Part shown: positions 47,992 through 57,142 of the stretch, in pieces
Layout of the letters: each line of letters starts with the position of its first letter
Position numbering within the stretch: position 1 is the stretch's first letter
Origin: Hyphomicrobiales bacterium
GTDB taxonomy: Bacteria; Pseudomonadota; Alphaproteobacteria; Rhizobiales; Rhizobiaceae
Reading direction: 5' to 3'
NCBI GenBank assembly: GCA_900468285.1
Contig: UBTF01000007.1
Location: forward strand, 62,001-126,000
Length of the DNA: 64,000 nucleotides
Position numbers and translations under genes: made by a program
The notes under the pieces: model-generated
Databases searched by the model: none
What the model was told of the DNA's origin: nothing
What the model saw: only the letters and a program-made list of their open reading frames with translations

Positions 47992-48576
47992 TCACTGATA
48001 GGCTTCATTGCGGAAGGCGTCCGTTGCAACGATCAGAAAGTGGGATGGCATCGACCCGTCCAGCGGGCGGATTTTCGTCAGATACGGACGAACCAGATCC
48101 GTGATGACCGGCCAGCGATAATAGACCCGCAGCATGTTGATGGATGACGGACCTCCTGGTGAAAAGCCGAAAGCCGACGTATCGAGATCGAAATACTGTC
48201 CGTTTGGAACGAGCGCGATGTTTTTTGGAATATCCGCAAAAGCGTTGAACCGCCTCAGATCGATATACAGCTTCTGCGGTGTTCTGATTTCATCGGCCGA
48301 GCAGGTGATGAGAATGGAAACTTCGGCGCAGAACTGTTTTCTGAACTCTTCGCGGGTAATGGTGTTGGAAATCTGTCCGGTGCGCAGCTTGCGTGCCAGC
48401 GTATCTGTCGCATTGGTCACCAGCTGCTCGCCCACCAGCGCCAGAAAGGTCTCGATGATGGCGAAGACAACGAGAAAATAGGGAATTGCCAGAATGGCAA
48501 ACTCTATCGCTGCCGCCCCCTCGCGCGAAGCCGCGAAGCGCCGGGCAAGTCTGGCTTTCGAAACAAGTGATCGCAT
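47992..48576 (-). CDS. TadE/TadG-like pilus protein
   Basis: A 194-residue minor pseudopilin of the Tad system. GAAAIEFAILAIPYFLVVFAIIETFLALVGEQ shows the G-AxxxEF prepilin-like site and hydrophobic helix. The periplasmic part contains two cysteines (FCAEVSILITCSAD). TadE and TadF are needed for Flp pilus formation in other bacteria. This pair lies about 29 kb from the main Tad operon. Confidence 0.88.
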   Translation of the reverse strand: MRSLVSKARLARRFAASREGAAAIEFAILAIPYFLVVFAIIETFLALVGEQLVTNATDTLARKLRTGQISNTITREEFRKQFCAEVSILITCSADEIRTPQKLYIDLRRFNAFADIPKNIALVPNGQYFDLDTSAFGFSPGGPSSINMLRVYYRWPVITDLVRPYLTKIRPLDGSMPSHFLIVATDAFRNEAYQ

Positions 48577-48852
48577 CGAGCTTTTTCAATCTTCATGACA
48601 GGAAAGCATTTCTGCCCGAAAGCGTTTATGCGAGACAAAGCATATGACGGCTTCGTTTACATTTTCTTGCACGAAAACATCGCATTGCTTCGATGAAACG
48701 ATTTCCAGACGACCAAAGCCTTCAGGACGTCATATCAATATCCTCTGGAAATAATATAAATATTGCCTATTACGTGGAATTACGGGATATTTGCGCGGGA
48801 AAATTAAAGCCGAGGTCGCGGAAACACGCCTCAATATTGCCTGGAGTGATGG

Positions 48853-49614
48853 GTGGCCAGCTTGAACGAAAACATCGAAGGCAGCACGAAAGAACAGTCA
48901 TCGATCGGCCGCGCGGGCGGTTCGCTCGTCACCCAGACCGCCGACGCCTTGCGCCAGGCAATCCTTTCGGGCGAATACAAACAGGGTGACAAATTGCCAA
49001 GCGAAGCAGGCCTGACCGAGATGTACAAGGTCAGCCGCACCGTCGTACGTGAGGCTGTGGCGGCGCTGCGTGCCGACAAGCTGGTGGAAGCCCGCCACGG
49101 CGCGGGCATATTCGTGCTGGCCCTTCCTGCGCAGCAGGCGCAACCTTTTCAGGATGTGGACCACGACCGCATTTCATCCATCATCGAGCTGCTGGAGCTG
49201 CGCGCCGCTGTCGAAACGGAAGCGGCGGAACTGGCTGCCATTCGCAGATCCCCCGCCCAGGAAGAGGCGATCATGCGCTGTCTTTCCGTCGTACAGGACT
49301 GTATCGAGAAGGGACAACCAACCGCAGAGGCCGACTTCAAGCTGCACCTCGCCATTGCCGATGCCACCAACAATCCGCGTTTCCGCGAATTCCTTGAAGT
49401 GATGGGGCAAAACGTCATTCCGCGTGCGGCACTTCGGGCATCGCAATCGGAAAAATCTGCGGCGGCCTATCTCAACCAGCTGCAGAATGAACATGAGACG
49501 ATCGTCAACGCCATCTCCGATGGCGATTCCTCGGCAGCGCGCGAAGCGATGCGACAGCATCTCAAGGGCAGCCAGCAGCGGTACCGGGCAATGCTGCGGC
49601 ACTTAGACCGCTAG
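48853..49614 (+). CDS. FadR-type GntR regulator
   Basis: 253 residues from the GTG at 48853, with GGAG 6 bases upstream. A GntR winged helix (ALRQAILSGEYKQGDKLPSEAGLTEMYKVSRTVVREAVAAL) is followed by an all-helical FCD ligand domain (residues about 100-245), with metal-binding Asp/His in DFKLHLAIADAT and NEHETIV. FCD regulators often sense sugar acids. The adjacent galactarolactone-isomerase-like gene, 70 bases downstream, is the likely target. Confidence 0.93.
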   Translation: MASLNENIEGSTKEQSSIGRAGGSLVTQTADALRQAILSGEYKQGDKLPSEAGLTEMYKVSRTVVREAVAALRADKLVEARHGAGIFVLALPAQQAQPFQDVDHDRISSIIELLELRAAVETEAAELAAIRRSPAQEEAIMRCLSVVQDCIEKGQPTAEADFKLHLAIADATNNPRFREFLEVMGQNVIPRAALRASQSEKSAAAYLNQLQNEHETIVNAISDGDSSAAREAMRQHLKGSQQRYRAMLRHLDR

Positions 49615-49684
49615 GTCGCGGCAAGAGCGGCCAGATCGACACTCCCCTAGCCCCACCCAGTCGTGCCGAAGGAGCGGAGACGTC

Positions 49685-50557
49685 ATGACAATCATCAGAA
49701 CATTCGAGGGCAGGCAGCCGGGTATCGCTCTGCCGAAAGGTACGATCGATACGCAGATGCACATGTATCTGCCGGAGTTTCGAGGACTAGAGGGCGGGCC
49801 TCCCCTGCCCGAGGATGCACCCGGTCCCGATGAATACCGCAGGCTGATGCAATGGCTTGGGATTGATCGGGTCGTCATTACCCAGGGCAACGCCCATCAG
49901 CGCGACAATGGCAACCTGGTTGCCTGTCTTCGCGCCATGGGGCCCGCGGCAAGAGGCGTGGCCGTCATTACCCGCCAGACCTCTCCGGACCAGTTGCAGG
50001 AGCTTGCCGAAGCTGGCGTGGTGGGCGCGCGCATCATGGACCTTCCGGGCGGTGCCGTCGATCTCTCACATCTGGAACAGGTGGACGATATGGCAAGCGA
50101 GCTTGGCTGGTGTATCGCGATCCAGTTCGATGGGTCGCGGCTACTTGAACACGAACACCGCCTTGCCGGCCTCAAGAGCCGCTGGATTTTCGATCATCAC
50201 GGAAAATTCTTTGCGGGCGTTACGCCTGATAGCCCGCAAATCGAGGCACTGAAGCGACTGATCGATCGCGGCCGCTGCTGGTTCAAATTCGCAGGCTGCT
50301 ATGAATCGAGCCGGTCCGGCGGCCCCGATTTCGAGGATATCGCCGCTGTTGCACGGGCGATGGCCGCGCACGCGCCCGAACGCATCATCTGGGGCACGAA
50401 CTGGCCGCATAACAACGCAAAAACGACGGCGGACTATCCAGACGATGCAGCACTTCTCGACACGGTGTTGTCCTGGCTGCCATCCGAGGAGGCGCGCTAC
50501 AAAGCGCTCGTCACGAATCCGGAAGAGCTCTTTGGCTTTGCGCCAGCCGACCGGTGA
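49685..50557 (+). CDS. D-galactarolactone isomerase-like amidohydrolase
   Basis: A 290-residue amidohydrolase-2 family (PF04909) protein. Blocks such as GTIDTQMHMYLPEF, RLMQWLGIDRVVITQGNAHQ, IFDHHGKFF and RIIWGTNWPHN closely resemble Agrobacterium galactarolactone isomerase (Gli), which interconverts galactaro-1,4- and 1,5-lactones in galacturonate oxidation. The first HxH is replaced by QMHMY, fitting a metal-free isomerase. The related udh and gci genes are not here. 2-pyrone-4,6-dicarboxylate lactonase is the alternative. Confidence 0.8.
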   Translation: MTIIRTFEGRQPGIALPKGTIDTQMHMYLPEFRGLEGGPPLPEDAPGPDEYRRLMQWLGIDRVVITQGNAHQRDNGNLVACLRAMGPAARGVAVITRQTSPDQLQELAEAGVVGARIMDLPGGAVDLSHLEQVDDMASELGWCIAIQFDGSRLLEHEHRLAGLKSRWIFDHHGKFFAGVTPDSPQIEALKRLIDRGRCWFKFAGCYESSRSGGPDFEDIAAVARAMAAHAPERIIWGTNWPHNNAKTTADYPDDAALLDTVLSWLPSEEARYKALVTNPEELFGFAPADR

Positions 50558-50560
50558 CAC

Positions 50561-50583
50561 AAAAAAGCCCGGCTGAGCCGGGC
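50561..50583 (-). terminator. Terminator of the fabA-fabB-fabI operon
   Basis: GCCCGGC (50567-50573) pairs with GCCGGGC (50577-50583) and is followed on the minus strand by six Ts. It lies just after the end of the hydrolase gene on the other strand. Confidence 0.85.
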
Positions 50584-50604
50584 CTTCGAAGGTGATGAGA
50601 CGTC

Positions 50605-50652
50605 AGCTATTCGCTGTCAGCATTGCGAAGCTATTCGCTGTCAGCATTGTGA
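50605..50652. repeat. 24-bp tandem duplication at the fabI 3' end
   Basis: Two adjacent 24-bp units (50605-50628 and 50629-50652) differ at one base. The right unit encodes the last residues and stop of FabI; the left unit repeats that end behind the stop. Confidence 0.9.
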
Positions 50653-51437
50653 AGCACGTCGAGGGTCGGGATCGAGGTGATGTTGAAACCGCCATCGACA
50701 TAGTGGCATTCGCCCGTGACGCCCCGCGAGAGATTCGACAGGAGGTAGAGTGCCGATCCGCCGATATCATCGATATCGGGCGTACGACGCATGGGCGCGT
50801 TTTTCTGATTCCACGAAAAGATCGCGCGCGCGCCCGAAATACCGGCGCCGGCAAGTGTGCGCACGGGGCCAGCGGAGATGGCATTCACACGAATGCCCTT
50901 AGGACCGTAGTCAGCTGCCAGATACCGCACCGACGCCTCGAGTGCTGCCTTGGCCACGCCCATGACGTTGTAATTGGGGATGACCCGCTGCGATCCATTA
51001 TAGGTCAAGGTCAGCATGGACCCGCCATCCGTCATCAGCGCTGCGGCACGCTTTGCGATTTCGGTGAAGGAGAAGCAGGAGATCACCATGGTACGGCTGA
51101 AGTTTTCCCGCGTCGTATCGGCGTAAAGCCCCTTCAGCTCATTCTTGTCGGAAAAGCCGATGGCGTGGACGACGAAATCAAGCGAACCCCAACGCTCACG
51201 CACGGCTTCAAACAATGCATCGACAGACGCGATATCTTCGACATCGCAGGGAACGATGAAGTCGGATCCCAGTTCAGCGGCAAGCGGCTTGACGCGCTTG
51301 CCCAAGGCTTCGCCCTGAAAAGTGAAAGCCAGTTCAGCGCCCTGCCCGGCCAACGCCTTGGCAATGCCCCAGGCGATGGAATGGTTGTTGGCGACGCCCA
51401 TGATGAGGCCGCGCTTTCCCTGCATGATGCCATTCAT
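50631..51437 (-). CDS. fabI: Enoyl-[acyl-carrier-protein] reductase (NADH)
   Basis: 268 residues from the ATG at 51437. FabI reduces enoyl-ACP in the last step of fatty acid elongation. The active-site Tyr156 and Lys163 (NYNVMGVAK) and the AGPVRTLAG loop sit exactly as in E. coli FabI. It lies 6 bases after fabB. The gene's end is duplicated in tandem. It is the usual target of triclosan-type inhibitors. Confidence 0.97.
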   Translation of the reverse strand: MNGIMQGKRGLIMGVANNHSIAWGIAKALAGQGAELAFTFQGEALGKRVKPLAAELGSDFIVPCDVEDIASVDALFEAVRERWGSLDFVVHAIGFSDKNELKGLYADTTRENFSRTMVISCFSFTEIAKRAAALMTDGGSMLTLTYNGSQRVIPNYNVMGVAKAALEASVRYLAADYGPKGIRVNAISAGPVRTLAGAGISGARAIFSWNQKNAPMRRTPDIDDIGGSALYLLSNLSRGVTGECHYVDGGFNITSIPTLDVLHNADSE

Positions 51438-51443
51438 GGGCAA

Positions 51444-52667
51444 TTATCCGTTGTAGCGCTGGAAGACGAGCGTGGCGTTGGTGCCGCCAAAACCGAAAGA
51501 GTTCGAAAGAACCGTATCGATCTTCGCGTTATCGATGCGCTTGCGAACAATGTTCACGCCTTCGAATTCCGGATCGAGCGTCTCGATATGCGCGCTTTCG
51601 CCGATGAAACGCTCCTGCATCATCAACAGGCCGTAGATGGATTCCTGCACGCCTGCAGCGCCCAGAGAGTGACCCGTCAGCGACTTGGTGGATTGAATAT
51701 GCGGGATCTTGTCGCCGAAAACTTCCCGGATCGCACCGATTTCCTTGCTGTCGCCGACAGGTGTCGATGTTCCGTGGGTGTTGATGTAGTCGACGTCGCC
51801 CTTCACCGTGGCCAGAGCCTGACGCATACAACGCACGGCGCCCTCGCCGGATGGCGCAACCATGTCGTAACCGTCGGAGGTCGCGCCATAGCCAACAATT
51901 TCAGCATAGATCTTGGCGCCGCGCGCCTTGGCATGTTCGAGTTCTTCGAGAACCAGCACACCTGCACCGCCTGCAATGACGAAACCATCGCGGTTGGCAT
52001 CATAGGCACGCGAAGCCAGCGACGGCGTATCGTTGTACTTGGACGACATCGCGCCCATGGCATCAAACAGGTTGGACATAGACCAGTCGAGATCCTCGTG
52101 GCCGCCAGCAAACATTACATCCTGCTTGCCCCACTGGATCATTTCGGCAGCATTGCCGATGCAATGCGCAGAGGTCGAGCAGGCAGAAGAGATCGAGTAG
52201 TTGACGCCGTGGATCTTGAACCAGGTGGCAAGCGTGGCGGATGCCGTTGAAGACATGGCCTTCGGCACGGCAAAGGGGCCAATGCGCTTGGGGCTGTTGT
52301 TCTTCAGCGTGATATCGGATGCCTCAACGATGGTGCGGGTGGAAGGTCCACCGGAGCCCATGATGATGCCGGTGCGCTCATTGCCGCTGATGACGCTTTC
52401 TTCCAGGCCGGAATCGGCAATCGCCTGCTTCATGGCAACATGGTTCCATGCGCCGCCCTGGCTGAGGAACCGCATGGCGCGACGATCTACCAGATCGGTC
52501 GGATCAAGCGACGGCTTGCCCCAGACCTGGCACTTGAAGCCGTGCTCGGCAAAATCAGGTGAGAACGAGATTCCCGACTTCGCATCTCTCAAGGATGCCG
52601 TAACCTCTGCGGCATCGCTGCCGATCGATGAAACAATACCGAGGCCGGTGACTACAACTCTTCTCAT
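51444..52667 (-). CDS. fabB: 3-oxoacyl-[acyl-carrier-protein] synthase I
   Basis: 407 residues from the ATG at 52667 ([10 protein letters not shown]). The Cys-His-His triad is clear: Cys163 in [10 protein letters not shown], then [11 protein letters not shown] and [12 protein letters not shown]. FabB is needed with FabA for unsaturated fatty acids. The order fabA-fabB-fabI on one strand forms an operon that gives cis-unsaturated chains. Confidence 0.97.
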   Translation of the reverse strand: MRRVVVTGLGIVSSIGSDAAEVTASLRDAKSGISFSPDFAEHGFKCQVWGKPSLDPTDLVDRRAMRFLSQGGAWNHVAMKQAIADSGLEESVISGNERTGIIMGSGGPSTRTIVEASDITLKNNSPKRIGPFAVPKAMSSTASATLATWFKIHGVNYSISSACSTSAHCIGNAAEMIQWGKQDVMFAGGHEDLDWSMSNLFDAMGAMSSKYNDTPSLASRAYDANRDGFVIAGGAGVLVLEELEHAKARGAKIYAEIVGYGATSDGYDMVAPSGEGAVRCMRQALATVKGDVDYINTHGTSTPVGDSKEIGAIREVFGDKIPHIQSTKSLTGHSLGAAGVQESIYGLLMMQERFIGESAHIETLDPEFEGVNIVRKRIDNAKIDTVLSNSFGFGGTNATLVFQRYNG

Positions 52668-52745
52668 GAAGTTGACCTTTTCTCTGTTTGCCGACTGACG
52701 TCTTTGCTGGATGGCGGGTGAACCGCCCATCGCAAAGGTCAAGGA

Positions 52746-53261
52746 TCAGGCGGTCTTTTCTTTCGACAGGCCGACACGCAGGTCCGACGCTTGATAAATG
52801 GTTTCGCCATCAGCCTTCAGCCAGCCATCGGCGGTGCCGAGAACGAGGCGGCCGCGCATGACGCGCTTGAAGTCGATGCCGTATTGCAACAGCTTTGTTT
52901 CCGGGCGAACCATGCCCTTGAACTTCACTTCGCCCGTAGAGAGCGCCATGCCGCGACCGGGCTCACCCAGCCAGCCAAGGAAGAAGCCGGTCAGCTGCCA
53001 CATGCCGTCAAGGCCAAGGCATCCCGGCATGATGGGGTTGCCCTGAAAGTGGCAGGGGAAATACCAGTCATCGGGGGAAACATCATATTCCGCGCGGATA
53101 AAGCCTTTATCGAAAGCACCGCCCGTTTCCGAGATTTCGGTGATGCGATGAACCATGAGCATGGGAGGCAGAGGAAGCTGTGCATTGCCCGGGCCGAACA
53201 ATTCGCCACGACCGCAGGCCAGAATTTCCTCGTAATTATAGCTGGATTGCCTCGTTGCCAT
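52746..53261 (-). CDS. fabA: 3-hydroxydecanoyl-ACP dehydratase/isomerase
   Basis: 171 residues from the ATG at 53261 ([15 protein letters not shown]). FabA dehydrates and isomerises the C10 intermediate to start unsaturated fatty acid synthesis. The catalytic His71 ([12 protein letters not shown]) and Asp85 (LGLDGMWQ) match E. coli FabA. It is divergent from irr, an arrangement common in rhizobia. Confidence 0.97.
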   Translation of the reverse strand: MATRQSSYNYEEILACGRGELFGPGNAQLPLPPMLMVHRITEISETGGAFDKGFIRAEYDVSPDDWYFPCHFQGNPIMPGCLGLDGMWQLTGFFLGWLGEPGRGMALSTGEVKFKGMVRPETKLLQYGIDFKRVMRGRLVLGTADGWLKADGETIYQASDLRVGLSKEKTA

Positions 53262-53565
53262 ATTGCTTCCGTTTCCCCGTTGACCAGTTGTTGAACGACT
53301 TCTGTAGAGCAAGTTAAGTCCAAAATGAAGCGCCACAAGGGCAGCTTGCACATCTGGTTACTCGACCTTGCGGTGCAGACCTTGTCTAAACATGGCGCCC
53401 GCATACAGGAAGCGTAAGGCCCTCACCAGAGGAAATTTGCAAAAACCACCGCCTTGCAGCCATTTGCCGCGCAGCGACAGAGCGGAAACTATTGAAAGGA
53501 CTGCGCGTAAAAGTTATATGCATTCCCAATCGACTTTATTTTATGGGTTTTTGGGGCCGCTTTGC
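53262..53565. other. Divergent promoter region between fabA and irr
   Basis: This 304-base gap should hold both promoters. No TGA-N9-TCA RirA site and no clear Irr box were found by eye. An in-frame ATG at 53518 could extend Irr into it. No other gene is recognised. Confidence 0.45.
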
Positions 53566-53985
53566 ATGGCATTTGACGCCACACTGGATATAGGAACAAG
53601 GTTGCGCCGTTTCGGCCTTCGCCCCACCCGGCAGCGGGTGGCGTTGGGCGACCTCCTGTTTGCCAAGGGGGACCGGCATCTGACCGTCGAGGAGTTGCAT
53701 GACGAGGCGGTCAACGCTGGCGTGCCGATTTCTCTGGCAACCGTCTACAACACGCTGCATCAGTTCACCGAAGCCGGTCTTATCCGCGTATTGGCCGTTG
53801 AAGGTGCGAAAACCTATTTCGACACGAATGTTTCGGATCACCACCATTTCTTTGTGGAAGGTGAAAACGAGGTTCTCGACATACCCGTCAACAATCTCCA
53901 GATCGGCAACCTGCCGGAGCCGCCGGAAGGCATGGAGATTGCCCATGTCGACGTCGTCATCCGTCTTCGCCGCAAACGCGGCTGA
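53566..53985 (+). CDS. irr: Iron response regulator Irr (Fur superfamily)
   Basis: 139 residues from the ATG at 53566 (MAFDATLDIGTRLRRFGLRPTRQRV), matching rhizobial Irr; 53518 is an alternative. The Fur-type DNA helix (SLATVYNTLHQFTEAGLIRVL) and the heme-linked HHH motif (SDHHHFF) are present. No N-terminal Cys-Pro heme motif is seen, as in Rhizobium rather than Bradyrhizobium. Irr represses iron-using genes and activates uptake when heme is low. Confidence 0.95.
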   Translation: MAFDATLDIGTRLRRFGLRPTRQRVALGDLLFAKGDRHLTVEELHDEAVNAGVPISLATVYNTLHQFTEAGLIRVLAVEGAKTYFDTNVSDHHHFFVEGENEVLDIPVNNLQIGNLPEPPEGMEIAHVDVVIRLRRKRG

Positions 53986-54045
53986 CCAGGGCTGCCAGCG
54001 CCATCAGCAAGGTGGCGCTGTTGCCTGTTCCTCCGAGCCTAAGGC

Positions 54046-55095
54046 TCAGTTCGAAGGGCCGTCGTTAAACCCGACCTCATCCACCAGTTCCGATGCCTGC
54101 CTGCGATGCGCGGCAATTTCCGTCAATGACAGCGTGTCCGGCTTGATCGGGCCGAAATTCCTGACGACATCAGAAGGCTGGGCGCCAGGCAGCACCGGAT
54201 ATTCGAAGACCTGACGGGCATAGATCTCCTGGGCCTCGCCTGAGGCCAGAAACTCCATCAGCTTCAGTGCGTTGTCCCGGTTGGGTGCATATTTCGTCAT
54301 CGCCACGCCGGATATATTGACGTGCGTGCCGCGATCCTCGGCATTGGGGAAGATGACCCTGACAGAATTGCCCCAGACCTTTTCTTCCGGCTCCTGCTCA
54401 TTGGTCAGCATCAGCCCGACATAGTAGGTATTGCCCAGCGCGATATCGCATTCACCGGAATAGATGGATTTCGCCTGGCTGCGGTCCGTTCCGTCTGGCC
54501 TGCGGGCAAGATTGTTCTTGAGCGCCGTCAGCCAGGTGCGGGTATAATCGACGCCGTGGTGGGCAATCATGGAGGCAAAAAGCGCGATATTGTAGGAATG
54601 CTGCCCGTCACGAATGCAGATCTTGCCCTTCCATTTCGGCTCGGCCAGTTCTTCATAGGTGATAGTCTTCTGGGAGACGCGGTCCTTGGAGGCGTAGACC
54701 ACCCTGCCCCGTGTGGTCAGGCCGAACCATTCACCTTCGGGATCACGCAGGTTGGCTGGAATATCCTTTTCGATCACGGGATCGTTTAGAACCGGCTGCG
54801 TTACCTTTCCCTCCTTGGCTTCCACCAGCCGTGCGATATCGACGGTCAGCAATATGTCGGCAGGAGAATTCTCGCCTTCCGCCTGAAGCCGTTCCACCAG
54901 ACCCTTGTCGAGAAACAGGACATTGGTTTCGATTCCCGTCTCTTTCGTAAAGGCATCCAGCAAAGGCTGGATCAACTCTGGCTGGCGATAGGAATAGATA
55001 TTGACCTCCCCACCCGCAAAAGCTGTGGACATTGTGCCACTCGTCAAGGCTGCCGTCGCTACCGCCGCATAAATTAGGGATTTCACGCTTGCCAT
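54046..55095 (-). CDS. Ferric-iron ABC transporter substrate-binding protein (FbpA/FutA type)
   Basis: 349 residues from the ATG at 55095, with GGAGG upstream and a signal peptide cut near AFA-GGEV. The fold is that of periplasmic Fe(III)-binding proteins: NIYSYRQPELIQPLLDAF at the start, and adjacent tyrosines in LGNTYYVGLM that bind iron. No permease or ATPase gene is next to it. It is divergent from rirA with candidate IRO and Irr boxes between. Confidence 0.94.
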   Translation of the reverse strand: MASVKSLIYAAVATAALTSGTMSTAFAGGEVNIYSYRQPELIQPLLDAFTKETGIETNVLFLDKGLVERLQAEGENSPADILLTVDIARLVEAKEGKVTQPVLNDPVIEKDIPANLRDPEGEWFGLTTRGRVVYASKDRVSQKTITYEELAEPKWKGKICIRDGQHSYNIALFASMIAHHGVDYTRTWLTALKNNLARRPDGTDRSQAKSIYSGECDIALGNTYYVGLMLTNEQEPEEKVWGNSVRVIFPNAEDRGTHVNISGVAMTKYAPNRDNALKLMEFLASGEAQEIYARQVFEYPVLPGAQPSDVVRNFGPIKPDTLSLTEIAAHRRQASELVDEVGFNDGPSN

Positions 55096-55123
55096 GGGAA
55101 ATGCCTCCGCTACATTAGATTCT

Positions 55124-55138
55124 TGAGTTGTTTGTTCA
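55124..55138. promoter_or_regulatory. Candidate IRO box (RirA site)
   Basis: TGA at 55124-55126, nine bases, then TCA at 55136-55138 match the TGA-N9-TCA IRO motif. It lies 29 bases before the iron-binding protein start, on its promoter side. Confidence 0.6.
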
Positions 55139-55203
55139 TGAATCGAATGACCGGTCAACAGAGCAGTCGGATGATGTGAAATTCTGTTTAGGAATTTTTT
55201 AAA

Positions 55204-55220
55204 TCTGGAATTGTTCTAAA
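55204..55220. promoter_or_regulatory. Candidate Irr box (ICE) upstream of rirA
   Basis: TCTGGAA-TTG-TTCTAAA is a near palindrome (two mismatches from TTTAGAA-N3-TTCTAAA), 50 bases before rirA. It fits the Irr-type ICE motif and the known repression of rirA by Irr in Agrobacterium. Confidence 0.5.
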
Positions 55221-55269
55221 GTGAAAAAGCGACTATATAACTCCACATTCATGGAGTTCGGAGACCAGC

Positions 55270-55758
55270 ATGCGCCTGACAAAACAAACCAACTATGCCG
55301 TCCGCATGTTGATGTACTGCGCCGCCAATGATGGCAATCTGAGCCGCATTCCCGAAATTGCCAAGGCTTATGGCGTGTCTGAACTGTTCCTGTTCAAGAT
55401 CCTCCAGCCGCTGAACAAGGCGGGTCTTGTGGAAACCGTTCGTGGCCGTAACGGCGGCGTCAAGCTCGGTAAGCCCGCGGACAAGATCAGCCTTTTTGAT
55501 GTGGTCAAAGTCACCGAAGACAGCTTCGCCATGGCGGAATGTTTCGAAGAAGGTGCTGTGGAATGTCCACTCGTTGACAGCTGCGGTCTCAATTCCGCGC
55601 TTCGTAAGGCGCTCAATGCGTTCTTCGATGTTCTGACACAGTATTCCATCGACGATCTCGTCAAGGCACGTCCCCAGATCAGCTTCCTGCTGGGCCTGGA
55701 AGACACGATGGCAAAGCGTCGCCCGACAGCGGCAATCGCCACAGCCCCAGCAGCCTGA
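55270..55758 (+). CDS. rirA: Rhizobial iron regulator RirA (Rrf2 family)
   Basis: A 162-residue Rrf2 regulator. The winged helix covers residues 1-65 (MRLTKQTNYAVRMLMYCA, SELFLFKILQPLNKAGLVETVRGRNGG). Three cysteines, Cys91, Cys99 and Cys105, bind the Fe-S cluster that senses iron. RirA represses iron uptake genes when iron is plentiful. It has its own terminator. Confidence 0.97.
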   Translation: MRLTKQTNYAVRMLMYCAANDGNLSRIPEIAKAYGVSELFLFKILQPLNKAGLVETVRGRNGGVKLGKPADKISLFDVVKVTEDSFAMAECFEEGAVECPLVDSCGLNSALRKALNAFFDVLTQYSIDDLVKARPQISFLLGLEDTMAKRRPTAAIATAPAA

Positions 55759-55780
55759 TCGCCAGATCATAGCGTTCTAC

Positions 55781-55809
55781 AGCCCGCGATACCCTGTCGC
55801 GGGCTTTTA
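55781..55809 (+). terminator. Rho-independent terminator of rirA
   Basis: AGCCCGCGA (55781-55789) pairs with TCGCGGGCT (55797-55805), a 7-nt loop, then TTTTA. Confidence 0.88.
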
Positions 55810-55892
55810 TTTGCGGCTAAAAGGTTGACCTTCAGGTCTCAACAGGGGCAACTGGGAAGCTGAATTTCGCAGAGCCTCCCGATTTTATCCCG

Positions 55893-56930
55893 ATGATTTC
55901 CAGACCCGACCTCCTGAGTTATGCCCTGACCGCCCTTATCGGCGGTATCGGCGCGACCGTGGCATTTGCTCTTGCCGTTCCCGCCCCCTTTCTGTGCGGT
56001 CCCGCTCTTGCGGTAACCTTTGCCGGGCTTCTGGGACTTCGGCTCTCCATTCCAACCCTGCTGCGCAATGCGGCATTCGTGATCGTCGGCATATCGATGG
56101 GAACGAGCGTAACCCCTGATGTGATTGCGGCAGCGCAGACCTGGCCGCTGAGCTTTCTGGCGGTTCTGGCAACGGTTGTCGTGCTTCTCTACGCTGCCTA
56201 CTGGATTTTGCGAGGCTTCGGCTATGACCGCACCACGGCCATGCTTGGCGCTTCCCCCGGCCATCTCAGCTACATCATCAGCCTGACTGCAGAAACGAGA
56301 AGCGATCTTGCGACCGTCAGCGTCATCCAGAGCGTGCGGGTTCTGGCTTTGACGCTGGCTGTGCCTCTGATCGTCGAATATCTCGACCTGATCGGCCTTG
56401 AACCTGCGATCCTGCCAGCGCCCATGCATCCGGCCATTCTGGCAGCGACGGTGGCTGCATCCCTTGCCGTGGGTTGGATATTTCTTTGGTGGCGTTTTCC
56501 AGCCGCCCTGCTTTTGGGCGGGGTTGCCGTTTCCATTACCACCCACATTACCGGCATGACGAGCGGGGGCGTTCCCAGCTGGCTGAGCCAACCCACCTAT
56601 ATCGTGCTGGGCAGCCTTATTGGCACCCGCTTTTCCCGCGCGTCGCTGCGCGATATGCGCAAAGCCTTCGTGGCCGGGGGCGTCGTGACGATTGCCGTCA
56701 TGCTGCTGGCCTCCGTCATCGCCGTCCTGGTCTCGAAACTGACCGGCGTGCCGATGAATGCCGTCATGATCGCCTTTTCACCCGGTGGACTTGAAACCAT
56801 GGCCGCAATGGCTGTCATGATGCACGCAGATACCGCCTATGTCGGCTCTCACCACGTGCTGCGCCTGCTGTTTCTTTCCGTTCTCATGCCGCTCGTCATG
56901 GGCCGGGATGCGAGGCGAAAGCAGGACTAG
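55893..56930 (+). CDS. AbrB-family (PF05145) polytopic membrane protein
   Basis: A 345-residue protein with about ten hydrophobic segments in two similar halves, each with a GASPGHLSY- or AFSPGGLETMA-type loop. This is the AbrB/ammonia-monooxygenase-like membrane family, misleadingly named after a regulator. Function is unknown; transport has been suggested. It lies between rirA and the osmoprotectant ABC genes without clear coupling to either. Confidence 0.88.
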   Translation: MISRPDLLSYALTALIGGIGATVAFALAVPAPFLCGPALAVTFAGLLGLRLSIPTLLRNAAFVIVGISMGTSVTPDVIAAAQTWPLSFLAVLATVVVLLYAAYWILRGFGYDRTTAMLGASPGHLSYIISLTAETRSDLATVSVIQSVRVLALTLAVPLIVEYLDLIGLEPAILPAPMHPAILAATVAASLAVGWIFLWWRFPAALLLGGVAVSITTHITGMTSGGVPSWLSQPTYIVLGSLIGTRFSRASLRDMRKAFVAGGVVTIAVMLLASVIAVLVSKLTGVPMNAVMIAFSPGGLETMAAMAVMMHADTAYVGSHHVLRLLFLSVLMPLVMGRDARRKQD

Positions 56931-57142
56931 GTCGCGGGCTTCTGTGTCACTCATGCGCCCCGAACCCCTTTTGGCATCCAGTTCCTGAGTGGCCACAAAA
57001 CTCATTTTCGCATGTGAGAATAAATTGCGATGGCGATGCAACCAAGTCGCTCGCGATTTCGTTACCGCCAACTGAACCGGTAATTCCGGGCATTTGTGCC
57101 CGGTCTGCCCTTGCGTCCGCATCCACCCGATTGGAGAGTTTG

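Noticed and set aside
53262-53565. RirA (IRO) box upstream of irr
   Set aside because: Each TGA on the plus strand was followed for nine bases; none led to TCA.
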